The notes under the pieces: generated by a model | What the model was told of the DNA's origin: nothing | The model's database searches: none | Seen by the model: only the letters and a program-made list of their open reading frames with translations | Shown here: positions 25,786 through 36,766 of the stretch, in pieces | Layout: every line of letters begins with the position of its first letter | How positions within the stretch are numbered: the first letter of the stretch is position 1 | Translations under genes and position numbers: made by a program | Assembly: GCA_019163175.1 (NCBI GenBank) | Contig: JAFLKN010000008.1 | Span: forward strand, 109,858 to 173,857 | Direction of reading: 5' to 3' | DNA: 64,000 nucleotides | DNA from: Prolixibacteraceae bacterium | GTDB lineage: Bacteria > Bacteroidota > Bacteroidia > Bacteroidales > Prolixibacteraceae

Positions 25786-28188
25786 TTATTCTGCACTAAA
25801 AATCACCTTATCCATGTTCAGGCCTGAATTGGCTTCATCCAGATATATTTTCATGATTTGCTTTCCGGCAGTTAGCTCAACTGATGCGGTTACCGGTTTC
25901 CAGTTCTGATAGCCACCCGTATTCAGCACCGGTAAAATTCCGGTCTTGTTTTCGCCGTTAAATTCGAGATGCAGTTTTCCTGAATCAGAAGTTGTAGCCA
26001 CCATGACTGTAAGCTTGTATTTGCCGCTTTTCTTCACATCAACCGTGTATGCCGTCCATTCTCCGGAACCGGCCCAACCCGTATTGAACCCGCCGGCAGC
26101 ACAAACTTCGATGTCAACACCAACATCACTCCGGTATTTGCCACCCGAGTTGGCTTCGTCTTTGTCAAAATAAGTATCGTCGGGGCAACCCTGATCAAAA
26201 TCTTCCACTTCAATGGTTCCGGGAATTACCAGGGGTTTAAATGCAGTTTGTTTCATTTCGCACACTTCGTGAATCGACCATCCAAACGGTGATGATTCAC
26301 CTTTTTTCACCATGATGGCTTTGCCTCCTTTGGCAATTTCACTATCAACTGATAAGAACATATCGGGGACCTGAACGTTTGAGATTTTCAGCAATCCTTC
26401 AAAAGTCTCTTCGACTTTCCATTGCTGATTCGCTTTTCCGGCGAAAGTAGCTGTCTGAATAGCTGTTTCGTTGCACTCCAAAACCGCCTGAGCATTTTCG
26501 CGGCTTATGATTTTGTAAATGCCGCCTGAAACTTTTTCAAACTTCCATTGCTGTGCAGGATTTTTACGGTCGTCAGATAATGCACCAGCTGCGCCAAGCA
26601 CAACACCTGATTTTGTTCCGGGAGTCAGGTAATAATAAGGAGAACAGTTCAAATCAACATATTTATCCAATGCCGGAATGGCTCCGTCGAAGTTTAATTT
26701 CAAGGCATAAGCCAGCTCGTCGAACGATTTTTCAGGCAAAGCAATCGTTAAGCCGGATGCATCTTGCTTGAAAGTCAAAGGCAAATATTGTCCGGCTGCA
26801 CCATTCATCAGCGAAACTTCTTTCAGGTTTTTCAGTTCAATGCGATCCGACGACAATGCGGTCAGTTTAACTTCCTTTTGACCCTGCTCCCAACCCAACA
26901 AAATCGCATAAAGAGTGGTATTGTCTTTCGAGCGGGTATATCGGATATCTAGAGCAGTGCCTTCTTTTGGATTCTCAAATACACCATGCGCGGCACCCAT
27001 TTTGGTCGGACCTTCGCCATATTTTTCCCAGGCACGAGTTGAGTAAATGGCTTCGCCGTATTTTTTCAGCCAGTCGCCCATAGCCAGCAGAACATCACGC
27101 TGCTCCTGAGGAATGGTTCCATCAGCTTTTGGAGAAATATTCAGTAAAAGGTTCCCATTTTTACTCACCCGATCGAAAAAACCGTGCAGGATTTGCTTTT
27201 TGGAATAATAGCCAATGCCTTCGGTATAACACCAGCTCGACGAACTGATTGCATCATCGGTAAGCCAGTAATTCTCGAGAAGATTGGTTGGACCGCCACG
27301 TTCGAAATCGAGAACGGCACATTTGGTATTCAGAGCGTCTTTGTAGGTAGCCACAACTTCCTTGTTCCATTCTGCAGCCCGGTTGTAGTAATATGCCAGA
27401 AATTGCAGCAAGACTGGTTCTGAAACTGCTTTCAGGTTAAAATCCTGCCAAATGATGTCGGGTTGATAATCGTCGATGATTTCTTTGTGTTTGTCGAGCC
27501 ACATCGCCTCATTCTTTTCTTTTCCCTGCTGACCGTACAATTTCTGAAATTCAGGATCAGTGGTTGCAGGTACTTTTTCGAAAAATCCGGTAATGTTAAA
27601 GGCATGGTGCATCGAAAGGATAATCTTCATGTCCTTTTTCCGGATTTCATCTGTAAGCAATTTGACCAGGTCGAGTTTTGGTCCCTTATCCTTTGCATTC
27701 CAGGGATTCACCTTGCTCGCCCACATTGAAAAGCCGTCGTGGTGCTCAGCCACCGGACCAGCAAATTTGGCACCGGCATCGGCAAAAAGCTGTGCCCATT
27801 CTGCTGGGTCGAATTGTCCGCCTTCGGCTTTCAGTTTTGGTGCAAACTGAAATACATTGCCCTTTTTATCGGCTGTTCCGGTGATAAATTTGTCGTAAGG
27901 AAATTCATTCAACTCCCCGAAAGTTTCGATTTGGTGTTTGTTTTCGGGTGAACCCGGGAAATACATGTTGCGCGGATACCATTCGTTGCCAAAGGCCGGA
28001 ACGGAATACACACCCCAGTGAAAATAGATCCCGAACTTGGCATCTTTGAACCACTCAGGAACAGGATTTGCCTTTTCGAGCGACTGAAATGTTGGTTCAA
28101 ATTTCGCCGATGGTTGAGGCTTACTTTTACAGGCATTCAGAAATGCAAATACACTTAAAACGAGTGCGATTTTAAATAGATTCTTCAT
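25786..28188 (-). CDS. GH29 alpha-L-fucosidase with C-terminal carbohydrate-binding module
   Basis: Start taken at ATG 28186-28188 (MKNLFKIALVLSVFAFLNAC, lipobox LNAC), five codons inside the longest frame; 800 residues. The N-terminal TIM barrel carries FGIYFHWGVYSVPAFGNEWY, AEHHDGFSMWASK, and PDIIWQDFNL with the expected nucleophile Asp. A beta-sandwich and a ricin-like/beta-trefoil region (about residues 500-660; AQQWKFEKVSGGIYKIIS, NQQWKVEETFEGLLKIS) follow, then a CBM6-like domain (about 670-800; VEDFDQGCPDDTYFDKDEAN, GFNTGWAGSGEWTAYTVDV). It releases terminal alpha-L-fucose (some GH29 act on alpha-L-galactose). The lipid anchor and lectin modules suggest a cell-surface enzyme. Confidence 0.9.
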   Translation of the reverse strand: MKNLFKIALVLSVFAFLNACKSKPQPSAKFEPTFQSLEKANPVPEWFKDAKFGIYFHWGVYSVPAFGNEWYPRNMYFPGSPENKHQIETFGELNEFPYDKFITGTADKKGNVFQFAPKLKAEGGQFDPAEWAQLFADAGAKFAGPVAEHHDGFSMWASKVNPWNAKDKGPKLDLVKLLTDEIRKKDMKIILSMHHAFNITGFFEKVPATTDPEFQKLYGQQGKEKNEAMWLDKHKEIIDDYQPDIIWQDFNLKAVSEPVLLQFLAYYYNRAAEWNKEVVATYKDALNTKCAVLDFERGGPTNLLENYWLTDDAISSSSWCYTEGIGYYSKKQILHGFFDRVSKNGNLLLNISPKADGTIPQEQRDVLLAMGDWLKKYGEAIYSTRAWEKYGEGPTKMGAAHGVFENPKEGTALDIRYTRSKDNTTLYAILLGWEQGQKEVKLTALSSDRIELKNLKEVSLMNGAAGQYLPLTFKQDASGLTIALPEKSFDELAYALKLNFDGAIPALDKYVDLNCSPYYYLTPGTKSGVVLGAAGALSDDRKNPAQQWKFEKVSGGIYKIISRENAQAVLECNETAIQTATFAGKANQQWKVEETFEGLLKISNVQVPDMFLSVDSEIAKGGKAIMVKKGESSPFGWSIHEVCEMKQTAFKPLVIPGTIEVEDFDQGCPDDTYFDKDEANSGGKYRSDVGVDIEVCAAGGFNTGWAGSGEWTAYTVDVKKSGKYKLTVMVATTSDSGKLHLEFNGENKTGILPVLNTGGYQNWKPVTASVELTAGKQIMKIYLDEANSGLNMDKVIFSAE

Positions 28189-28222
28189 GGTTTTATATTT
28201 CAATTGGTTTATATCTTTTCTT

Positions 28223-31414
<3,192 letters not shown>

Positions 31415-31504
31415 TTAGTTTTAATTCCTGGATATCTAATTGTCAGGTATTTTGAAAGTAAATATGGGAATAAAAAGTTCTATTAATAGTGCCTAAATTA
31501 GCTC

Positions 31505-31539
31505 AAAAAAGCGCAAAGGTTTGCACAAAGGTTTGCGCT
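31505..31539 (-). terminator. Terminator after GH110
   Basis: On the minus strand AGCGCAAA (31532-31539) pairs with TTTGCGCT (31510-31517) across a 14-base loop and leads to TTTTTT. The loop itself holds a second copy of the GGTTTGC-type element, so the whole block is also a tandem palindrome and could be an operator. Confidence 0.65.
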
Positions 31540-31541
31540 GC

Positions 31542-33383
31542 CTAAAAATGTTTGAAAACATCAATGTCAGCGTTTATTTGTTTGGAATCCATTTTTTCAA
31601 GCCTGATATCTTTGCTCAATGCTTCCTCATAGAACACATTCCCTTTAACCTCAACGTTCAAACATGCTTCAAAAGTCAGGCAGTTTTTGCGGATGTGAAA
31701 TGGCACAAAATCATGAGAACGTTCAATCGTGTTGAAATTGAACCGGATTCCATCGACCGACAAAGCATATAATACCGGATAGTCAAATCTCCTGAACGTA
31801 TTTTTTTCAATGGTTATATTCCGATGGTAGGATTTCAGCGAATCAACTGCCGGTATGATTGGATAAATGCTAATGATTCCTTCACAAAACTGATACATGG
31901 AAGTCATGCAGGCATCTTTGAAAATATTATTGCTAATGGTAACATCGTTGACTGCTCCCGATTCGTACCAGCCATTGGCATCTCCGGCAATCAGAATCGC
32001 AGAACCGCTAGATTCAAATTCGTTTTTATCGATAGTGACCTTTCCTGGTGTTGAAACCAGCAGGCCTCTGGCACGACAACTGTTAAATTTACAGTTTTGA
32101 ACGGTCAATGCGGGCGACCAGCTTAAATTCTCAAGGGCATCGCCTGCAACGATTTCTGTTGGAACTGAATGGCTGAACTCAAGAAAAAATTCATCCCTGT
32201 TCAACTTTTCAAAACCAGTTAAAGTTCCTTTTCCGAGCGTTTGCATGCTGCTATTTTCAAGATAACCAATGGTGTCACCAATATGGCCCCAGATCATTCC
32301 GGTACTTTGTTCGTGCATGAAACGACATTTCAGTTTCCGGTCGCCTATTTTCTCCATAATTTTGACGCTGGTACCGTGCACATTGATCGGATCGTCCATC
32401 AAGCCACCAAACTCGCAGTCGGTAATTGTTACTTTCCCGGCACAGTTCGAAACCTGAAATCCATCGTCATGCCCGCTGAAATACCTGTTTTTATCGGCAT
32501 TTGGAATAAATTTCACATTCCGGTATTCCAGATTTCGGGAAAACTGCGACAACACACCCAATCCGGCACAATGGTAAACATTGATATTTTCGAGTTTCAC
32601 CGTACTGCTCTCCTGAATAAATATTCCGGCATGATCGCGTTTACTGTGCCTCAGAATGAGGTAATTCCCAATTGCGGGAGTTCGGGTAAATTCACCGTTT
32701 AATCGGATAATTCCAGGTTCCAATTCTTCGAATGAAGATTTGCTCCAGTTGCCGCGAATACAACCTTCGTCTCCGGTTCCGGCTGCAATCAGATGCTTTT
32801 CGGCCACATATTCCATAAAACCGCTTGGTTCAGCGCTCCAGTTTTCTCCTTTAAATAAAAGTTTTCCATTGGTAATTTCGTATGGAAACTGTGTGGTATC
32901 AATTTCCATATCCATGTTTTTTGCTGAAGTTGCCAACACTTTGGCCTGTGCTGTTAGCGGAATATCCCAGTCGATATTTATATTTTGAAGGATAATATTC
33001 TCACTGTTATCGATGGTTATAGGCTGAATTGAACCGTGAAAAACAAAGTCAGAGCCATTACCCTCAAGAGTCAATCCGGTGCAGTTTTCAATCAGAATCG
33101 CGAGATTTTTGGGGCCATCATTCGTGGTATTCGATTCATAATATTCCCGGGTGTGAGTTGTATCAATCCGGAAATCATAACGCCCTTTCTCAAAATGAAG
33201 AATTGATCCGGGATGTTTCCGGCATTCTTCGATTGCCTTGATGATCGCCGGAATTGCATTTTCTTTGCTGTCAGGCTTTAAACCGTAGTCAGCCACTCTG
33301 ACAACTAAGGTATCCGTTCTGGTACAGGACAGGAAGCTAAGAATCAAAACAAGAAACAAAAAAGCAATCTTCATTTTTTTCAT
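31542..33383 (-). CDS. GH110 alpha-1,3-galactosidase (right-handed beta-helix)
   Basis: 613 residues with lipobox LSFLSC near residue 20. The whole protein is a parallel beta-helix: VRVADYGLKPDSKENAIPAI, LHFEKGRYDF, LEGNGSDFVFHG, MDDPINVHGTSVKI and ARGLLVSTPGKVTIDKNEF are features of the GH110 family. Known members cleave terminal alpha-1,3-linked galactose in blood group B/linear B antigens, and marine members act on carrageenan-like galactans. Length is normal. It lies between GH88/105 and LacZ-like GH2, which fits stepwise removal of alpha-Gal then beta-Gal. Confidence 0.85.
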   Translation of the reverse strand: MKKMKIAFLFLVLILSFLSCTRTDTLVVRVADYGLKPDSKENAIPAIIKAIEECRKHPGSILHFEKGRYDFRIDTTHTREYYESNTTNDGPKNLAILIENCTGLTLEGNGSDFVFHGSIQPITIDNSENIILQNINIDWDIPLTAQAKVLATSAKNMDMEIDTTQFPYEITNGKLLFKGENWSAEPSGFMEYVAEKHLIAAGTGDEGCIRGNWSKSSFEELEPGIIRLNGEFTRTPAIGNYLILRHSKRDHAGIFIQESSTVKLENINVYHCAGLGVLSQFSRNLEYRNVKFIPNADKNRYFSGHDDGFQVSNCAGKVTITDCEFGGLMDDPINVHGTSVKIMEKIGDRKLKCRFMHEQSTGMIWGHIGDTIGYLENSSMQTLGKGTLTGFEKLNRDEFFLEFSHSVPTEIVAGDALENLSWSPALTVQNCKFNSCRARGLLVSTPGKVTIDKNEFESSGSAILIAGDANGWYESGAVNDVTISNNIFKDACMTSMYQFCEGIISIYPIIPAVDSLKSYHRNITIEKNTFRRFDYPVLYALSVDGIRFNFNTIERSHDFVPFHIRKNCLTFEACLNVEVKGNVFYEEALSKDIRLEKMDSKQINADIDVFKHF

Positions 33384-33439
33384 TGGAAAATAAGAATTAG
33401 TTACGAAGTCATTTATGGTATTGTCATGGCGATGATCCT

Positions 33440-34693
33440 TTAATGTCTTTTGTCCAATTCAAGAATTTCAACGCCAGCCAGCAAAAATGAACCCATCACA
33501 TGTCTGTCATTCGTTACTGTAGGTCGGGTTAAATAAAAATTAATGTCATCGCTAAAATGTGTTCCAACGCAAACTCCCTCAATTTCATTGTTCGGCGTTA
33601 TTTTTTGAAGTAATCCGTTCCAACCTTTCAGTGCCGTGGCCTTGTATTTTTTGGGCAGCCAACCCTTATTCACCCCTTTGGCAATCGAATAGGTAAACAT
33701 CGCCGAGCAGGAAGTTTCCTGAAAAGATGTGTTTACATTCAACACCTGGCACCACAATCCGCTGGACTGCTGATGGGTTGCGAGAGTTTTTACCTGCTCT
33801 TTGAAAAATAACAGAATTTCTTTCCTTCGGAGGTGATTGTTAGGCATATTATCCAATAATTCAACGATGGAAAGTAACATCCAGCCATTTCCCCGCCCCC
33901 AGTATTGCTTGTTGGGCCGGTTTTCGTCGCAATACCAAACATGATGGTACAAATTATCTTTTGCATCAAACAAATACTTGTGATACAGGTAAACCTGATT
34001 AATGGCTTCATCCAAATACCGCTGATCGTTGGTTAACTTCCACATCCGGACTAAAAAAATAGCTGCCATATAGGCATCATCTGATTGGACAACTTTTCGG
34101 CCTTTATCTATCCTGATCAATGTATTATCGGGCAACCTGGCCTGAACATGGAAAATGTGATTCTCAAATTTATCCATGAAGGTTCGCAGGCGATCATCTT
34201 TTGTTTGGGAATAGGCATCAATGGCATTGGCAGCAAGTCCGCAATACCACAACTCACTCATCTTAAAATACAGGGGGTAAGGCGTTTCAATTCCCAGTTG
34301 CTTTTGACTATTGAAAAATGGATAGTTTTCTGCCATAAAATTGATCTTTCTGGCTGTATAGTTTTTTATGTCATCCGTTTTCAATACTGAATAAACCCTA
34401 TCCATGCCAAAGCAAACCAGTGAATTTTGATACTCCCACTCGTTGTAGTCGCTGGCCAGTTTAACAGATGCTGTCTGGGGAATATCCTGTAATTTTGAAT
34501 AAACAGTCCCATTTATCCGGTCAATGAAGTTATACGTTGTTAACGACAAAACCTTTTCCGTTATATTCTCAAGTACTAATTTAACGTCCATCGAATCGGC
34601 GATCCTCGCCATTTTACTATGAGAAAATACATGTGATGATCCTTGAAAAATGAACAATTGCAGGATCAGTAAAGCAGTTAATTTAAATTTCAT
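33440..34693 (-). CDS. GH88/GH105-type unsaturated uronyl hydrolase
   Basis: 417 residues, signal peptide about 1-21 (MKFKLTALLILQLFIFQGSSH). (alpha/alpha)6-barrel with RIDKGRKVVQSDDAYMAAIFLVRMW and YWGRGNGWMLLSIVELLDNMP, the latter a hallmark of GH105/GH88. The Asp pair of QSDDAYM and the His/Trp of HHVWYCDENRPNKQYWGRGNGW line the active site in this family. It should hydrate 4,5-unsaturated uronic acid at the non-reducing end of lyase products (unsaturated rhamnogalacturonyl or glucuronyl disaccharides). A second, lipid-anchored GH88 lies at the end of the cluster; having both suggests two different uronyl linkages. Confidence 0.85.
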   Translation of the reverse strand: MKFKLTALLILQLFIFQGSSHVFSHSKMARIADSMDVKLVLENITEKVLSLTTYNFIDRINGTVYSKLQDIPQTASVKLASDYNEWEYQNSLVCFGMDRVYSVLKTDDIKNYTARKINFMAENYPFFNSQKQLGIETPYPLYFKMSELWYCGLAANAIDAYSQTKDDRLRTFMDKFENHIFHVQARLPDNTLIRIDKGRKVVQSDDAYMAAIFLVRMWKLTNDQRYLDEAINQVYLYHKYLFDAKDNLYHHVWYCDENRPNKQYWGRGNGWMLLSIVELLDNMPNNHLRRKEILLFFKEQVKTLATHQQSSGLWCQVLNVNTSFQETSCSAMFTYSIAKGVNKGWLPKKYKATALKGWNGLLQKITPNNEIEGVCVGTHFSDDINFYLTRPTVTNDRHVMGSFLLAGVEILELDKRH

Positions 34694-34717
34694 AACCTGA
34701 TGGCAAAAGTTTTAATT

Positions 34718-34849
34718 TTAAAACTTAGTAATCGTGATTTTATATTTTCCTGAAAGTTGCATCTTTTTTGCATTCAATGAAAGCCTGTAAACCTGAGTAC
34801 CCCAGACATCAGACAAGCGTTTATCGGAAAGGGAAACAGGATGAATGAT
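34718..34849 (-). pseudogene. Decayed 3' gene fragment, copy B
   Basis: An open frame of about 43 codons without a start, ending in TAA at 34718-34720. It encodes VWGTQVYRLSLNAKKMQLSG followed by KYKITI. The last 25 residues match copy A at 24587-24682 at most positions, with several silent differences, which points to shared protein-coding ancestry rather than a regulatory motif. Confidence 0.5.
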
Positions 34850-35313
34850 TCAACTATACCAAGGCATTAGCTATTGCTGGCAAGGGGGCAAACTAAACTT
34901 CCGGTCAACTATTGATGTCATTTGGGATAATAAATCCCTTGGCTAAAAGGTGATGATTATAAATCTTAACCAACAGATGCAAATTTCCGGGCATATCCTT
35001 AGGAGCATGATCAGACAAAACTCCTTTGCTATTGCGAACAAAGGAGTTTCGATCAGGAATAAAAAGTGGTCGTTTCAAAATTCACTCCACAAATTACAAA
35101 ATATGCTTTCTTAATTACAAAATTCCCTTTATAAAGTTTAATTTTCAAAATGTTAATTTCATAATCCACTCTTAGCTTTGCATTTTCTGCTTTGTTAATT
35201 ACAAAATACACTTTGAATGATGTAAAACTCCCTCTTGGTTATTTAAATTCCACTTTCCCTAAAACACAAATCACTGTGGAAATTTTGAAAATTGGGAAGG
35301 GAAAAGCAGCCAA
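34850..35313 (-). other. Gene-free gap with two start-less open frames and direct repeats
   Basis: No complete gene. On the minus strand one frame is open for about 61 codons (about 35060-35240) and encodes a repeated peptide: YFVINKAE, GNFVIKKAYFVI. The underlying 25-base direct repeats lie at 35189-35217 and 35103-35131. A second frame (about 34912-35085) is open for about 58 codons and reads RPLFIPDRNSFVRNSKGVLS, then DHAPKDMPGNLHLLVKIYNH. Neither has an ATG at its head. A hairpin AAACTCCTTTG/CAAAGGAGTTT lies at 35018-35049. These look like remnants of coding sequence, identity unknown. Confidence 0.4.
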
Positions 35314-36057
35314 TTACCGGGGTTTGCTAAATTGCAGTGAAGATACTTGCCTGTATTGCGGACTGGTTGCGCCAAACACCGATTTAATGTAAAGTTTTGC
35401 GGCATTGGCCACATAAACAATCCCTGTATTTTCGCTGTAAAGCAATTCGTTGCGGGTGATGCGGAGATTGCTTAATGGTTGTTCTGTGTTAATCACTGCC
35501 TGGTTTTTCGCAAACATATCCTCATAAAGAGCGGTAAGGGATGATACAGTAAATTCCGACTCGTTGGGTGCATATTCGGCAATGGAAGCCAACAATTTGA
35601 TCAGCTTATCGAAGTTCTCCAAAAGGCTGTCGATGCTGGTTTGTGCCGACGATATTTCAACAATTTCCTTGCCTTCGACCAAAGCAGCCTGCTTTTCTTC
35701 CTCCGAAATTTTTGGCGCGGCACGGCGTCCCTGCAACTTGCGAATAATTGCTGCTACCTGATCTTTCGTTTGTTTGGAAGTGCCCGATGCTTTTACGGCG
35801 TTACCGATACGGGTTACCAGCGTACTAAATGGTTTAAATACTCCTACCCTCGCGGCTGTAGCATTGGAAAGCGCTGCCTGAGCGGTATTGAGGGAAGCCA
35901 TACAGTCTTTGGCCAAAACCAGGGCGTTACTCATCTGCGGAAGCTGGAGTGCAGGATTGCTTGGGTTGTACTTTACACCGTAAGAGGTGCAGATAGACAG
36001 CATTTGTGTAAAATTGGCCACGTTTTTGGCATGGCCTGTTTCTGAAGTCTTTGCCAT
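35314..36057 (-). CDS. Helical cytosolic protein of unknown function
   Basis: 247 residues without signal peptide or membrane helix. It opens MAKTSETGHAKNVANFTQML and is almost wholly alpha-helical, rich in Ala/Ser/Thr, with FKPFSTLVTRIGNAVKASGT and a basic KLQGRRAAPKISEEEKQAAL linker. It resembles a hypothetical family I have seen only in Bacteroidota, for which I know no function. The helical pattern suggests a bundle or coiled-coil. It sits among PUL genes but is not glycan-related by sequence, and has a candidate -7 box (TATTTTTG, 36121-36128). High confidence that it is a real gene, none about its role. Confidence 0.7.
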   Translation of the reverse strand: MAKTSETGHAKNVANFTQMLSICTSYGVKYNPSNPALQLPQMSNALVLAKDCMASLNTAQAALSNATAARVGVFKPFSTLVTRIGNAVKASGTSKQTKDQVAAIIRKLQGRRAAPKISEEEKQAALVEGKEIVEISSAQTSIDSLLENFDKLIKLLASIAEYAPNESEFTVSSLTALYEDMFAKNQAVINTEQPLSNLRITRNELLYSENTGIVYVANAAKLYIKSVFGATSPQYRQVSSLQFSKPR

Positions 36058-36120
36058 AAATAAAAGATTTTGATGAATAAAAGTGTTAATTGAACTTTAC
36101 ATATACAAGTTCGGACATTC

Positions 36121-36128
36121 CAAAAATA
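36121..36128 (-). promoter_or_regulatory. Candidate -7 box for the helical unknown gene
   Basis: TATTTTTG on the minus strand, 64 bases before the start codon, fits TAnnTTTG. No -33 element at the right distance was seen. Confidence 0.25.
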
Positions 36129-36224
36129 AATTGATATTTAACAATGACTATTTATTAACAAAATTATTAACAAATGACGTTTTGAGGTAAAGCATTGGAA
36201 TGTTGTTTTATTATAGGGTGAGTT

Positions 36225-36260
36225 GAAAAGAAAAACCCCTTGTCCTTGCGGGCAAAGGGG
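36225..36260 (-). terminator. Terminator after the 61-residue small gene
   Basis: On the minus strand GCCCCTTTGCCC pairs with GGACAAGGGG (one bulged base) and continues into TTTTTCTTTT. It lies 30 bases after the stop codon at 36290. Confidence 0.8.
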
Positions 36261-36289
36261 CAACCTAAATCTAAACCAATTCCGATCAA

Positions 36290-36475
36290 CTATCTATTGC
36301 TAGAGCAGACCTTATGATGTTCCAGAATAGCTTCCTTTTCTTCTTTACTCAATCGTTCAACCCATTTTATTTTTTCCTTAAAAGAGAGGTGATCAACTTC
36401 TTTAAAAGGGCAATCGCTCTTACGTTGAAGAGTTGGGCAATTGTAAGCTAAACCGTAAAGATTGTTTTCTTCCAT
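36290..36475 (-). CDS. Small cysteine-containing protein of unknown function (61 aa)
   Basis: 61 residues, cytosolic, with three or four cysteines placed as NCPTLQRKSDCPF and a final HHKVC. The middle is a helix (LSFKEKIKWVERLSKEEKEAILEHH). The Cys/His pattern could bind metal. The gene is followed by a strong terminator and preceded by a 46-codon frame that also carries a CC pair, so the two may form a small transcription unit. Not recognised beyond this. Confidence 0.55.
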   Translation of the reverse strand: MEENNLYGLAYNCPTLQRKSDCPFKEVDHLSFKEKIKWVERLSKEEKEAILEHHKVCSSNR

Positions 36476-36493
36476 TATTGCAATTTAAGGATC

Positions 36494-36634
36494 TTAATCT
36501 ACAGGTTGGATAATCCCTTTATACTCCCTTGGAGAAATGGCAAAAACCATTACCTTCGAAATCTTATAGAATACCCCTTTTAATCTGGACAGACCATTTC
36601 CCAAATTCAAAATAGTTTCACAACATGTTTTCAT
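36494..36634 (-). CDS. Possible 46-residue small protein
   Basis: ATG at 36632-36634 to TAA at 36494-36496. It begins MKTCCETILNLGNGLSRLKG and ends EYKGIIQPVD; the body is amphipathic helix then a hydrophobic strand (VFYKISKVMVFAI). It lies 18 bases upstream of the 61-residue gene on the same strand. Codon choice looks ordinary, but no Shine-Dalgarno site is seen and the length is small, so it is a candidate only. Confidence 0.4.
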   Translation of the reverse strand: MKTCCETILNLGNGLSRLKGVFYKISKVMVFAISPREYKGIIQPVD

Positions 36635-36766
36635 AGCTAAAATTTATTTCGTCCATCTACCAGGCTCTATAACAGTTTAATCTTCGCTATTCACTAGCGA
36701 TTTATATAACCTAAAAACAAAAAAACTTCAGCCCATTTTCAAAATTTGCAGTCATCTTCAGATGGT

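Noticed and set aside
31510..31539. Tandem palindrome after GH110 as a LacI-type operator
   Set aside because: The T-run that follows on the minus strand and its place just behind the stop codon fit a terminator better; operator use is only noted as an option.
35018..35049. Hairpin AAACTCCTTTG/CAAAGGAGTTT as a terminator of the 247-residue gene
   Set aside because: It lies about 265 bases after that stop, has only a TTTT tail, and falls within a protein-like open frame, so it may be coincidental; mentioned only within the gap entry.
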